DNA of 64,000 nt from Endocalyx cinctus. Taxonomy: Eukaryota; Ascomycota; Sordariomycetes; Amphisphaeriales; Apiosporaceae. Under the pieces are notes generated by a model that did not search any database, was not told the origin of the DNA, and worked only from the letters and a program-made list of their open reading frames with translations. Where the stretch lies: NCBI GenBank assembly GCA_001600455.1, contig BCKC01000002.1:4974171-5038170 (forward strand), in the 5' to 3' direction. How positions within the stretch are numbered: the stretch's first letter is position 1; every line of letters starts with the position of its first letter. Shown piece by piece: positions 1 through 12,059 of this stretch. The position numbers and the translations under genes were made by a program.

Positions 1-2731
1 TATAGATTGACTTTATTTTTATGTAGTAGTGTCATGATTAAAAGTATATACCTAAATAAGACAGAGTAACATAAAATAATAATATTGGTATAATAATGAT
101 ATATAATAGTCTCGCAGGACTAAAGGAGTATTATAGGTTCGTATAGGATGGAATATGAACGAATAGGGGTGAACTTTGGTAGGTTAGTAGTACTAAGTAA
201 GTAATTATTGAATATATTATATATTATTATATACATAGGTACTAAGTTCGGCGTGTATATATATATACCTAATACTCTTCTTTAAAAAAAAAAAAAACAC
301 TTGAAGTTTGAATAAACTGAGCCGAACGATATTAATCTATCAAGTAACTTTGTAGTAGAAGTTTGTAAGATACCTACATGCGTACGCTACATCCATGACA
401 AGGATAGGTCCATATATATGTACTATGTAGTATATAATATGGTGTAAATGCATGTACTTCTGTACCTCCTTTATCCGCTTTGAAGGTATACTACCTAGGA
501 GGTACTACATAGTACAGGTAGGGCCATTATCCTGGCTCCGGTATACTTGTAAGCAAGCTTCAGGACAATCCTTGTATAAAAAAAAATACTATGGTAGATA
601 CTGGGGTTAATATACGGCAATTACCACGCTACCATGCTATATACGGATGTATACGTGTATGTACTATGTAATGATTGATCGTTTTCCATAGCTTCCGCAT
701 CGTATGTACTGATTAACTCTTTTATTACGATGGACACGAAGTATCGATGTCCTGAGCTGTACGGAGTATTCTCCAACTACAAAATGAAGTAGTATACGCT
801 CACACGGCTTCGCACTAGGTTAGATACTCTGACGCGCCTCTATACTAATGACGAAGCATCTCTTGACGTATCATTCGTCGGTATTTAGTACTGCAGATAA
901 ATTATACCGTGTATGGATGTAATATTCGGATATAAATAATTCAAACTAACTCAAGGACTTACTTCCAATATGTACCTAGGTACCTATATACCCTAGAACT
1001 ACGTTATGTACAAAGTACCGGTACTAAGTACCTAGTACTGGTATTAAGCGGCTACCTGGTATGTACGCTAGGTTTATCCAACTATGACGAACGGTTTCTA
1101 CCAATATTATTACATATATATACGTACTTCGAGTATGAATATATATAGAGAGATATGTACGGAGTATTGCGTATGCAGAACTGGCAGAATGATACTTTTT
1201 TGTTTTCAATAATGTTACAGGGATTGTGACCCTTACACTAGTTGTCAGGTTGTCTACTGTGTAGTGCTTGATCCCAGTCATTTTGAATTAATTAAAGGGG
1301 AAAAAAAAAATCAAAAAAGAAACACCCCTCCCTTATCGCTCCTTAAGCCTCTTTAGAGTATCCTACATGTTATGACACTAGCGAGAAAAATTACATAGAC
1401 ATAATTATAATATAATAATAGCTCTTGAGGTTACATCTATACTGTAGGAGGCTGTGCTTCACGGATAGGATGTAAGATACACGCTAGAACGACACGTACA
1501 TATACATACATACTATGTATAAGTATGCATAGTACGGAGTACTATGTATGTAAAGATGTCGGAGAAAGTGGGTAGGATGTACCTGGATCCTAATAGGCAA
1601 GCGGGCAGGCGGGCTGCACGGGATGATTGACGCCAGCATATTGTTTCGGTCTTACGTAGTAGGTTGAAGGGTTTCCAATAATGCATAGGACATACCGCGA
1701 AACAAGCTGTTAGTATTGTAATATGTAGGCTAAGTGGTTTCGTTTTTGGACAAACCCAAAGAGAGAAAGAGAAAAATACTAAAACTTAATAAAGTCTATA
1801 TAACAAATAATAACGTCAATGGTAGATTAGTGGTATACCATAGGCGTGTGTGGCATATATTTAATATTACGTACCATGTAAATATATTTATATATTATAT
1901 ATACTTTGTGTGTGTATATACTTGTGTGTATACTATGTATACAAGTATATATATATATATATGTGCCCCTGGACATGTTGGTGTGTTGTATGCACTTGTA
2001 ATCATTACACATACTGAGTACCATTGCTACTATGTAAGTATGCATCCTAAAATGCATTTTATAGGCAGTTTGTTGCATGAGATATGTTGTATACATTTTT
2101 CATAATAGGATACAAACAATCCTTAATTCCGTAGCATGCTCCGTATCATATTATTGATATTATTCTTATTCTTATTTCAGCTTGAGGTAACAAACGTGTA
2201 AGCTATCCGGACAGCCGGACAATATCGGATGGTGTCAATCTCGAGGACGAACATCCTGCAGGGTAAACGCACTTGCAGACCTACAGATACAATAGGATGC
2301 AGGTGTGGTAATTTTATGCGATGCCCATTCATCGCAGCTGCATAACACGACCACAGGGGGGGGGAGTACCATGGTGGATGTTCAGGTAGTTGAATAACAT
2401 ATAATAGCATATACATACTAATGTACAAGTATACAGAAATGGAAATCAATATACGATACAGTGTACTATGTAGATTAACCAACAAATATTTACATAGTAT
2501 ACGTGTAAGTACCAGAGGGTTATGACTAGCCATATTAGGACACGCCAAGTATCATCGACGTTAATCTCCAAGGCTGTCTATATAATTTGTCTACATCCAT
2601 TATACATATATTCTTATACACATACTTGTATGCAGTTGGCGCAAGATGAACGTGTCAGAATGAACGCCTACCCATTCGTACTTCATGCCGTATCTCATGT
2701 ATCACCACCTTACACCCCCCCCCCCCCCCCC
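1..2731. other. AT-rich gene-poor left flank
   Basis: No gene is recognised. The sequence is AT-rich with many short TAC/GTA-rich runs (TACTATGTA, TACCTAGGTAC, TATATA). The small open frames in it translate to Tyr/Ile/His-rich strings typical of low-complexity DNA. Its composition resembles the intergenic stretches near 18.1, 26.3 and 36.1 kb, not the much poorer GC of the block after 42 kb. Confidence 0.6.
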
Positions 2732-2866
2732 NNNNNNNNNNNNNNNNNNNNNNNNNNNNNNNNNNNNNNNNNNNNNNNNNNNNNNNNNNNNNNNNNNNNN
2801 NNNNNNNNNNNNNNNNNNNNNNNNNNNNNNNNNNNNNNNNNNNNNNNNNNNNNNNNNNNNNNNNNN
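2732..2866. other. assembly gap (135 N) inside a C-tract
   Basis: A run of N flanked by poly-C on both sides (C from about 2715, and C-rich again from 2867 to 2879). The gap probably hides a longer homopolymer or C-rich tract. Reading frames that run through it are artefacts. Confidence 0.95.
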
Positions 2867-5221
2867 CCCCCTCCCCCCCTCAGTTTCTGTCTGACACGAT
2901 GCCTCTTCCGTAAGCCGTATACATGCTTATAAGTAATGAGGGGCGACACGAAATGAGCCAACCAATACGTATTGTAAGCATTCCGTATAATATTGCGATC
3001 ATCTAACTGGTCCAGCTTTGCTTATATACCTATACCCAAGAAAGGACACCACCAACATGCGCCGTGTCACGTATGCGCAAAGTGTATATCGTCGCAGTAG
3101 GAATTCCTAGAGGGATCCTGCTCGCGGATAATCGCCCGATAAAGAGCTTTGACGTAGCTCAGGGGTGACCAAAAGCGAAATTTCTACGCCGCTTTATGGC
3201 CTGTTCTATTGTAAGCACGAATCAACATGCTCTGCTTGAACGCTGATAATTTCTCGAATGTACCAAACGGCTGTTCTGCCGAGAGCGTCTTCGATGGAGA
3301 GCGTCTATTTCTAGCTTGTAGCTTGAATATTCTACCTATAAGCGTCCACTACGTAACTGTCTACTATAACTTGCACCAGGTCAAACATTTAAGCCGAGAA
3401 AAAATTCAAGTAAGGAAACTGAGCTTCGTTGCACTATATTGAGGACCATCGCAGTTACTTATTTTTTTACGTACTCTTTTCACTGGCTAGCCTGTGTGTC
3501 CATGACCACCCTGTTTATATGTGTCGCCGTGACTTTCTAGAACGTTGAGCAATACTCACTACACAAAGAAAAGCCTTGTAAGACATGTACAGATGTTATT
3601 CTGCCCCGGTCAATCCCTGCTCAACGGCACTGCCGTATTCAGTAGTCATAGTACAAGCAACGCTGGCCTATACCGCGTACTGCGGCTCTGATAAAAACCT
3701 ATCTGCCTACGACAGTCTCCATCTCAATCAACGAGGCGTCTGTGCCGTTTCTCCATTTGTCTTTTTACTAAGAATAGTTTTTGCCATCATCTTCCGTGGC
3801 GCTGACAGGAGTGCTGACGGTAGGAGCCACCCCTTTCTTCTCGAGACTAGCCCCTGGAACATCAACCAACTCTGTAGTGCGCATATCTTTTTCAACGGCT
3901 TATTATGTGCCTTTGATTTACATTACACATATCATTCGGAGGTTTTTGAAGGAACTTTTTGTTAAAAACCAAAAAAAAAAAGGGTACTTTTTAAGACGAT
4001 GTTCTCAGCCACCGAGATGGAGGTTTATCAGTCACTGGGCATGGCGTCTAACGGTGATATCAGTTGAAACCCTATGAGGATTTTCGGTAAGTAGAGCGAG
4101 GGTGATTTACAAAATGTTAGCAAGACACGGCCCGCATGACGATGGATATAGATAGTTTCAGGCATGGTATATCATCCGTCAAAACTACTCAATTTCCCTA
4201 TCTCCCCGAATATACGACTGACTTCAGAAAGAAGTTACGTCATGTGAGGCTCATATTAAGCTTGAATGTACAAATTTTCAATCTATTGCGTATGCTTACT
4301 GAAATATCCTATGAAGTTGCGAGGTAGGAAAAGGAACCTTTAGCTCGTATGAGCTAAGTCACGCTCGTGTGATCTAGGATATGGAATAGGAGTAACTGAT
4401 TATCAAAACGAGGCGGGGGCGAGGAAAACAAGCCGTTGTGGCTGTTCTGGCGGAGATTAGAAGCTAGGTCGGCTCAAAATATATAGATAGACTCAAGAAT
4501 GTAACCGTTCTAACGAGTTACGGCTACATATCTTCCTAGGCACGTAGCGTCACAGGCGATTGAGTAAGAAGGGACTGTAAATACTTACAAATACTACAAA
4601 TACTGGCCCCGATACAAGCTGCGATCATGAGACTAGGCGCCTAGGGTAAATTGGGTGCGCAGAGCATATTATCTCATCTTTCACGCTTTTTCTTTCTTCT
4701 TTTTCTTCGGGTTTCGTTGGCACGAATTTACGGATAACGAAGTACGATGAGAAATTAGCCAAAGTCGTACTTTTTTCAGGTTTCAAATGAAGCGTCCGCA
4801 TGATATTATACTGCGGCCGATCGTAAAAGTATAGGCAAACTACTACTGCCAAAGTGGTAAACCAATAGAGGGCTTACATACTATACTCTCTTACAAGTCA
4901 ACTCTGACTATCAGCAGGATAGAATGGGCAACATATCAAGGTACACATGCATATGCCCCCATGTCTTTGTACACAGCAGGGCCAGCGATACACCGAGGCA
5001 GCTTTTGAAAAGGCGAGTAAGTAACGGTCACATCCGAAAACCACATATCAAAGGAACTCCATGAACTTGAACAATCGAAAAACCGTTCAAACGAACGAAA
5101 AGTATCTTTCTATACAGCTGCCACCATCAGTATACACATCTATAGAATTAGTTCCCCCCCCGGGTGTCTCGTGGGAGTGCAACACGACGGCCACCGCACC
5201 AGCGCGCATTTTTGACCCAAT
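2867..5221. other. intergenic, no recognisable gene
   Basis: GC here is more moderate than in the first 2.7 kb and several frames of 60-126 codons are open, for example at 3585-3965. None matches a family I know or joins into a multi-exon gene at convincing splice sites. It may hold a decayed or lineage-specific gene. The last few hundred bases before 5222 would be the 3' region of COX4. Confidence 0.4.
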
Positions 5222-6175
5222 TTACCAATATTCAGGCTTGACGTAGTTGGCGAATGTTTTGGGTTCCTCGTAGCCGTGGTGATCATGGTGGTGACCGTGG
5301 CCGTCATCTTCGGGACCAACATATTCCATCTTGTATACGCTACCACACTCCGGGCATCTCTCCACAGGTCGCTCGCGGGACATCTGGAGTATTATGTCAG
5401 TAAATTATCGAGGATTCTACGTAGAAGGGGTATTGAACCCAGTTTGGTTGGTGCTAAATCAAACTGGGCATCATAGGTTAAAAACGTACGCCTAACCAGT
5501 GGACCACGTGGGAATCGGCAGGAGATCCGGTGCAGCCTGCGTACTGCTCGTCGCCGGCGGACCTAACCATAATGGGGTTTTCGAGGGTTCCTGGGGTATT
5601 ATGTATGAGTTCAACCATATCCATCATCATATTACGACTGCGACTCAATCACACCTTTTCGAGAAGCATCCAGGGGTCGCATGTCGAAAATGTCGATACC
5701 CTCCATCTTTCCGAGAATCTCTAATCGTTCAAGACCGGTCGACTGTTCGAGATCGGTGGGGACGGTACCGGGGGCGGCACCCGGACCGAATAGATCTTCG
5801 TCGGACTTGATTTCTGATATATGTCACACAAGATGTTAATAAATGTTTACGAGGCTCCCTATCATAATAACTCGGGTCGATGACGTGTCGAGGAAGTAAT
5901 TGAACGATGGGAGGGCTATACCGCTGAACGACTTCATCTTCTGGCCGCCGGGAGTCTTGGGCTCCATGGGCTTCGCATCTCCTGAGTGCACGAGTTAGCT
6001 AAATAGTGTCGTTTTCGGTAGAGTCGTATGAAGATTTATTTTGGTTTGATTTTTCGGGTCAGTGGATATTGGTGGTATCCTTACGGCGGACGGCGGAAAC
6101 AGTCAAGCTACGTCTGACGACGGGAGAGATAGCAGCTCGACGAGCGACGGCTAAAGCGGAGCGTTGGAGAAACAT
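5222..6175 (-). CDS. COX4: cytochrome c oxidase subunit 4 (COX5B-type zinc subunit), five exons
   Basis: Nuclear-encoded subunit of respiratory complex IV in the mitochondrial inner membrane, counterpart of yeast Cox4 and animal COX5B. Exons on the minus strand: 6175-6085, 5981-5922, 5813-5655, 5590-5490 and 5383-5222, giving 190 aa; all phases close and all introns are GT-AG. Residues 1-35 form an Arg/Ala-rich matrix-targeting presequence beginning MFLQRSALAVARR. The family core follows: TVPTDLEQSTGLERLEILGK, then FDMRPLDASRKG, TLENPI and a Cys...His plus CPEC zinc site. A His-rich stretch (DDGHGHHHDHHGYEEPKTF) and the ending VKPEYW complete it. No exon exceeds 53 codons, so the gene is invisible as a single reading frame. 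A CCAAT box lies upstream. Family assignment is very secure; exact splice sites are by inspection. Confidence 0.95.
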
Positions 6176-6948
6176 TTCGACGTATATCGGCTCGTTCGAA
6201 TTAAATATGCGGTAGTAAAAGGTCAATCGGTGATTGACGTTGACCTTGACGTTGAATTTTAATTGATTGATCAGAAGAAGGAAAAGAGGGATTTCGGAAT
6301 GCTTTGATTTGAAGCCGATTGCATTGCCTGATTGCTTTCCCTAATTGGTTTAGGATCTACAGTGGTTCTTTATATTTGAGAGAGCTTAACCGAAAAAGGG
6401 CACTCTCGTTAGGCTTGTCTCAGCCATACTGCCACACTAGCCACATTATCCCAACTCTCGGGCTCCAACTAGAATAAATCACGTGTTATTTTATTTTATT
6501 TATTTCTAATTATTTTTTTATTTTTATTTTTCCATTTTTTCCCCGGGAAATTGAAAATAAATAATAAATATTATTATAAATAAATTCATATAAAGAACTT
6601 AAGCATACTGCTAGAATACATAATGATAAAGCCTGAAAACTACAGTCTATAAGTACTTGTATAGAGTATAATAGATAGGTATGGTTTAATACCCGTGGAC
6701 ATGGCAAACCTGTCTTACTGCGTAGATGATTCAAGGGCTAAGATCTAATAAGCAGCGTATAGTTAATTATCGGCTAGGTTCATGAGATTCACATACTCAA
6801 GATGTCTTGATTAAATCAATCATAATATTCGACAACTATCTTCAAATCAAATATCTAACTCTACTAAGAATGAAAATGCATGCACTCTGGATAGATTTGC
6901 AATTCCCAGGTTTTGACAGGGATCTCTAAAGACTAAGACGCAATGGTA
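6176..6948. other. COX4 promoter region / Nudix gene 3' flank
   Basis: About 770 bp between the COX4 start and the stop of the Nudix gene, both on the minus strand. The half next to COX4 has mixed composition and holds a CCAAT box. The stretch 6480-6600 is strongly AT-rich (TTTATTTTATTTATTT and poly-T). No additional gene seen. Confidence 0.5.
6344..6348 (-). promoter_or_regulatory. CCAAT box upstream of COX4
   Basis: ATTGG on the plus strand, read as CCAAT on the minus strand, about 170 bp upstream of the COX4 start codon. CCAAT boxes bind the HAP/CBC complex, which is known to activate respiratory-chain genes in fungi. Function here is inferred from position alone; the motif is short and could be coincidental. 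Confidence 0.4.
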
Positions 6949-7476
6949 TCAGGCCTTCTTCTCCTTATTCATTTGAAAAGCTTTGTAAATGGCTTTCTCT
7001 TGTTGATCCGTCGTGTACTTGAACTCGATGTCTCCACACTTCTTCGCTTTTGCTTCCTCCTCATCCACCCAAAGAAAAGCCTGGTGTTCGTTCGGGTCCA
7101 GGCGAACATCGAATCCTTCCGTCTCTACTATGAATGAAAACTTGCACATGCGAAGCCCCCGTCTCGTAAAGAATACGTTGTCGCTTTCCACGACCGCCTT
7201 GATATGCACCGCGCGCAGACCGCTCTCTTCCATCAGTTCGCGGGCGGTCGAGTGCAGCAGCGATTCATCCTCCCGGTCCGATGCGCCGCCAGGAATCTCC
7301 CACTGGAACGGCATCGAGTCGTGCGCCGCTCGTTGCACTATAAGCATCTTGCCCGAGGGGTCGAATACGAAGGCTCCGACGGCGATGCCATCAAATTCAT
7401 TATGCTCGGCCAAGTAAGTGCCAAGGGACACGCTGAAAGATGCCACATCTGGCGAGGCGGTAAAAGTATAACTCAT
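6949..7476 (-). CDS. Nudix hydrolase
   Basis: Predicted hydrolase of a nucleoside diphosphate linked to another moiety; the substrate cannot be told from sequence. The 175-aa protein carries WEIPGGA followed by the Nudix box, ending RELMEESGL, whose REx2EE core binds the catalytic divalent metal. In the usual alignment the first Gly of the box (Gx5Ex7REUxEExGU) is Ala here. A beta strand GAFVFDPSGKMLIVQRA precedes the box, as in the family. I start at the ATG at 7476. The frame stays open to about 7570 but has no upstream ATG, only a TTG at 7557. A possible acceptor (CTTTAG) near 7570 means an upstream exon cannot be excluded. It ends within Lys-rich NKEKKA. No signal peptide or membrane segment, so probably cytosolic. 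Confidence 0.85.
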   Translation of the reverse strand: MSYTFTASPDVASFSVSLGTYLAEHNEFDGIAVGAFVFDPSGKMLIVQRAAHDSMPFQWEIPGGASDREDESLLHSTARELMEESGLRAVHIKAVVESDNVFFTRRGLRMCKFSFIVETEGFDVRLDPNEHQAFLWVDEEEAKAKKCGDIEFKYTTDQQEKAIYKAFQMNKEKKA

Positions 7477-9939
7477 TGGTTTTGGTACTGCCGTCTCAAC
7501 TGTTGTCGACGGTTCCGGTGTTGACTTATCTGCTGTGGACACTTTGTATGAATTCAAATACGTGTACTAAAGCAGACACGGACTGGTGCAGACTGATGAG
7601 TCAGCCTTTCAAAAGTTGACGAGTATATGTAGTATAGTATAGTCAATTTAACCTATTCGAATAGGTAGGCGTTTGATATGTCCCAAATGATAGGAAGCAG
7701 AATTTGCCGTGGTGCAGTAATGTTGAAACAAACTTAGATATGGGTGTTTTGACTAGTCGAGTCGGTTCGTCTAAGACTTGCCTACCTCCAATATTATGCG
7801 TCGCGAACCTGGTCAGTAATTCAGGTAAAATATAACATTACATATCTCTCTTCTTATCTTTTTTTTCCTTTTCTCTCTTCTCTGTGCGCAAGGCATAGAC
7901 GAGAAAAGAAGGGGGAGGAAAGGGAAGAATGGTTCACCTAACATTACACTTAATCGCCGCCAGGCAGCATCATCTAGGCATAGCAAACAAGATGATACTT
8001 CACTCACCGAACGCCCTAAAAGCCCCAAGGAGTCAGCCGCACAAATCAGGTAACTTTCGGTATATGTTTCACCTTTTGCGTAAATACACTTTAAGTAACC
8101 CGCATAATAACAGCATATTTTGAAATAGATATGGAAGGTTGTTTTATTTACAATGTTTCACTGATTGGATCACACCCCACAGCACTTCTATCCATCACTG
8201 CAACTTGATAATATTTTCGTTGGTCCAGCATCAAATTAGAACAACGTTTTGCAAACCACGTATGAAGCGCACGCTATCGAGGAATCAATAACAGACGACA
8301 ATGCGATCACGGTGTTCCCAATTTGCGAATAAAACAAGCAATAAGTGCGACGTGCCTAAATATTTAAATGAGGTACCAATTATATATCATCCATTATTGT
8401 TGTCGTTCGAGGAAGCACAATGCAAGGTGTGTGATGTAAAATAGTTTGCCAACATAGTCGCACGACTGCCACAGGGATATATCAGCAATCGGGGGAAAAA
8501 AAAAAAAAAAAAGTCGGCAGATAGTTTCGTCTTGTCGTAATTTCAGGCAACCCCAGGTGTTTTCACCAATTGTTTATATTACCTACAAATATAATGATAA
8601 CAAGGCAGCCACAGCCACGATTATTGTTGTGTTGCAGTACAATGTTTGGCTAGCACTGAAGACTTTCGGTTGGTCCCATGCTGGAAATTAAATGGCCTTT
8701 TACCTCGAGCACGAGTCTCAATTTCACGGAAACATCAAACAGGGAATTTGGTACTTGAACCTACTATAGGACCAAACGCTTAGGCAGGAAGCTTTCATGG
8801 GGAGTTATAGAAAAATCATTGTTAATTCGTGCTGGACACAAGGCTAAATTCGCTTCGCATTTAGATCCCTGTTGCATGAACTCTTCGGCGTATCATAACT
8901 ACAAGCTCCCGTTCCGTATCGCAGTGGATAGTCTTATCATGGGATAGGAAGAGGACAGGCAGGAGAGCGTCAATACACTTCAAAGAAATGCCGTGTTAAA
9001 GACACAACTGAAAGTTGCACGTGTTTTTAGAAAGGTCATCACTTAGATGATATCGCCGGGCCTAGAACTGACGTGTTCTGCACAAAAGTACGCCATCGCG
9101 TCCGAGTTATAATGCAAAGGGCTTGGAAATGATACAGCCGTTTCTGCCTATGTATAAAACGCCTCGAGCCGTTACCAAAAGCTTAGCATTAAGGCTAAGC
9201 ATCACATTAAAAGAGAAGGCCCAGCGTTGAAATAGACCATACCGCGGCTGAGAACATTTTGATACCGTGATCAACAGTATGAAATAACGAGCTCATGCTG
9301 GTATGCATTATTTCCAAGTGCAGCTGACAAGTAATCAACACAATAGCTTAGAGTTTATGTTACCAAGTCCGCGGAGAAGTACATAGTATTTTAGTGTTCT
9401 AGACGGAGATATGTCGACGGGGATAAAGGGCTGAGCGTGGCATTTCCTCGGCTCAACGTAAGTAAATCAGTTGGACGCCTCGCTATTACCTAGATAATCA
9501 TCGCAGGATTATTCAAATGTAACTGAATAATGCTTTCCAAATGTCATGGAAGGTCTTCTTTTCGGGAGACACAATGGTCAGCGATCGGGTAAGCAAGCTT
9601 CGGCGACGGACGAACGTTAGCGCCTATTCCAGCGCCTCGACCGAATGGAATGAAATTAGGTTCTCAAGATGTATCTCCCCGACTGAAGACATGTATAAAT
9701 ATAGCCAATTCAGAGCGAAAGGCGTAGAGAACTCGTAAGTAGCGAGTCGTTTTATAAATAATGAACTAGTTAATAGCAGTCGAAATACTTACCAAGTCTC
9801 GTCACGAATCCAATCAGTCAATAAGTGAAGTACAGCACTTACTAGGCTATACTTTTTTCAACTCAGAAGAAAGTTGGTCTATAAGTACTTGGTTTTAGTA
9901 ACTATTATGGTGTTAATCTCAACCGAACCTTTGCCATCA
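7477..9939. other. 2.4-kb intergenic region, no gene recognised
   Basis: Balanced composition, several T/A homopolymers (A17 near 8496) and no open frame that resembles a known family. A small perfect inverted repeat, GCTTAGC-6 nt-GCTAAGC, lies near 9180-9200. I see no tRNA or 5S-like element. The right end would contain the promoter of the MDR oxidoreductase gene. Confidence 0.4.
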
Positions 9940-11110
9940 ATGATGAGGGCTGTCATCCAGCCAGAGAAGGACTCTCATCACTTAACCATGGTGGAACTGC
10001 CCGTCCCCACGCCTACTCACCCCCAAGATGTACTGGTGAAAGTCTGTGCCACGTCGCCGTGTGCAGGAGAACTAGATGTGAGTAAAGCCTGGAGTCATTC
10101 GGTACTCGTTCTCAGTTTTGTCGTTTCTTTTTTTCCCGAGTGTGTGTGAAGAATAAAGATGTTGATACACCACTCCAAACTCATCGCTTACAATTGAAAA
10201 CGGTAATTTTTCTGATTCCTCTTTGTTGTAGTGGGCCCTCTGGGCACCCAATTTCGTCGGGTCGGACAAGATCCCTATTCCAGGTCAAGATCTCGCCGGC
10301 ACTGTCGTCTCGACGGCAGCAACTAGCAACAGTAAATTCAAGCCTGGAGACAAAGTATACTGCCGTATCGAGGCAAATCGCGCCGGCGCAGCCGCCCAGT
10401 TCGCGATCGCGCGCGCCCGCGAACTAGCGCTCAAGCCTCCCTCGCTAGACTTCGCAGAGGCCGCCGCGACCCCGCTCAGCGCCCTGACGGCCTACCAGGC
10501 GCTGTTCACGCAGGGCACGCTCGACCCCAAGGCGTTGCTACCGGGCGGCGAAGACCGGTCCGCGAGGGACCGCAACGCGAAGCTGCGCGTGCTCGTCACG
10601 GCCGCTTCGGGAGGCGTCGGGAGTTGGGCCGTGCAGCTCGCCCGAGCGGCCGGCGCGGGGACCGTAGTCGCGGTATGCGGGACTCGGAATGTAGAATTTG
10701 TTCGCGAATTGGGAGCTACCGAAGTCCTGGATTACACAAATCAATCGCTTCACCGGTGGGTTCGCGTAGACCGGTCCGAGAGGGAATGCGACCTGGTAAT
10801 TGATTGCGTCGGCGGGGAGACCTTGAGTTACTGCTGGTATGCTGTGAAGCCGGCGGGCGCCCTGATCAGCGTTGCCGGCGTACCGGACATGTTGCGACCG
10901 GACGATTTACCAGTAAAGCCGCTGATGAGAAACCTATTTTTCGTCGTTGACCCTTTGGGGAGCGACTTGGAAATGATCACGGCCTTGATCGAGTCGGGTG
11001 CATGCCGACCCGTAATAGATAGTGTGGTCCAGTTTGACGATTTTTCCAGAGCATGGGAAAAGGCCGAAGCCAGACATTCGAGGGGAAAGATTGTTCTCAA
11101 GGTGTCGTAG
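9940..11110 (+). CDS. MDR-superfamily zinc-type alcohol dehydrogenase / quinone oxidoreductase-like
   Basis: Predicted NAD(P)H-dependent oxidoreductase of the medium-chain dehydrogenase/reductase superfamily. Two exons, 9940-10077 and 10232-11110 (154-bp intron, GTGAGT donor, TTGTAG acceptor), give 338 aa, a normal length. The GroES-like half holds PGQDLAGTVVS and FKPGDKVYC. The Rossmann half starts with VTAASGGVGSWAVQLARAAGA, and CDLVIDCVGGETL follows. The Cys/His set of a structural zinc loop is not apparent, so it resembles quinone/enoyl reductase-like members. The start MMRAVIQP is at 9940; the frame is open to an ATG at 9874, but the extra residues are hydrophobic and not family-like. 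Exon 2 is strikingly GC-rich at about 10370-10690 compared with its surroundings. Substrate unknown. Confidence 0.85.
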
Positions 11111-12059
11111 TATATAACAGAAAATTGCTAAATATTCAATAACAGACAGCACCCTGGTATTGTTATAGGCTTAACAGCGGAGGAAATTTATTTAGTCTGT
11201 TAATTACCCTAAAGAAAACGTATGCGTTATGGGTCTTGGGGTTAATTTGCTCAGGTTAGAAGTTTCATGTTCACTGCCTAGCTCTCGTCAAGTCAGGGGT
11301 TGGTGGTTATTCAAAGCTTTTCAGGAGGTTAAACTGCGACTCTGAAGGTATCCACTGACCAATTATGTCGGTTTCAACTGACTCGGCATCAAACATACTT
11401 TCATCTCTGCTCTGTCAAGTTGTAACACTCTTGTAATATATTAACTATTCATGGATTGGCCAAGATAACTAAGGCTTTAATTGAGCATTTGCCTATGCTT
11501 GGGGCGTTACGATGGTGCCAAGTCACCTATCGCCATTACTATCTCCAATTATTTTCTGTCACTCTACTATTTTTATTTTTTGTTTCTTTTTCTCTATTTC
11601 TCCTTCTCTTTTCTCTTCTTTTATCAAGCTAGACTTGTCGACATAATTTTTGGGGGGAGATCATTTCTCATCCTTTATTTTCCTCTCTCTTCTTCCCCTT
11701 CCCTTCTTCCTCTGTCAGTTGCTGGGTTATTGAGACGGGCGGTGCCTTGTTCTGTTAATCACAACGCGGTTTTCATTCGTTTTTCCCTCCCCTTTTTGCT
11801 TCTTTTTTTCCCCCGGGTTTTCCCTGTTTGGCGGATTAATAGTACAGAGTACTTGTCCCTATTCAATTCATATATTTTCATACCTACTTTCGCTATCGAA
11901 ATTTCAATAAATTCTGGAAATTTTGAAGATTTTAGTTTAACTTTGGGTCCGGGTTATCTTCGTTTGTGCTCATTTGTCAAGTTCAACGACTTATTGCCAG
12001 ATGCAGATAGGTTGGAGGACTTCTATCTGATTATATTTTACCCCATACACTAATTAGGA
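11111..12059. other. intergenic with pyrimidine-rich tract
   Basis: Between the MDR gene and the aspartic protease. Positions 11550-11830 are strongly T/C-rich on the plus strand, with runs of TTTTTCTCT and CTTCTTCCCCTTCCC. Such tracts are common in promoters and 5' leaders of filamentous fungi, so this is probably the protease promoter. A 190-codon open frame across it (11481-12053) is Phe/Leu/Ser-rich low complexity and not convincing as a gene. Confidence 0.5.

Noticed and set aside
1734..2105. 123-codon plus-strand frame and overlapping minus-strand frame
   Set aside because: Tyr/Ile/Val/Cys-rich translation of TATA/GTAT repeats; no family resemblance and both strands are open simply because of composition.
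2522..2961. Open frames running through the N gap at 2732-2866
   Set aside because: They exist only because N codons are not stops; flanks are poly-C and low complexity.
5450..5520. tRNA-like pattern on the minus strand (TGGTCCACTGGTTAGG and GGGTTCAATACCCC)
   Set aside because: The acceptor stem does not pair and the region is COX4 exon 4 plus intron 4 once the gene is assembled.
7477..7557. 27-residue N-terminal extension of the Nudix protein
   Set aside because: Would require a TTG start; no ATG in frame upstream of 7476. An upstream exon remains possible but has no visible start.
11481..12053. 190-codon frame ahead of the aspartic protease
   Set aside because: Phe/Leu/Ser-rich translation of a pyrimidine tract; better explained as promoter or leader sequence.
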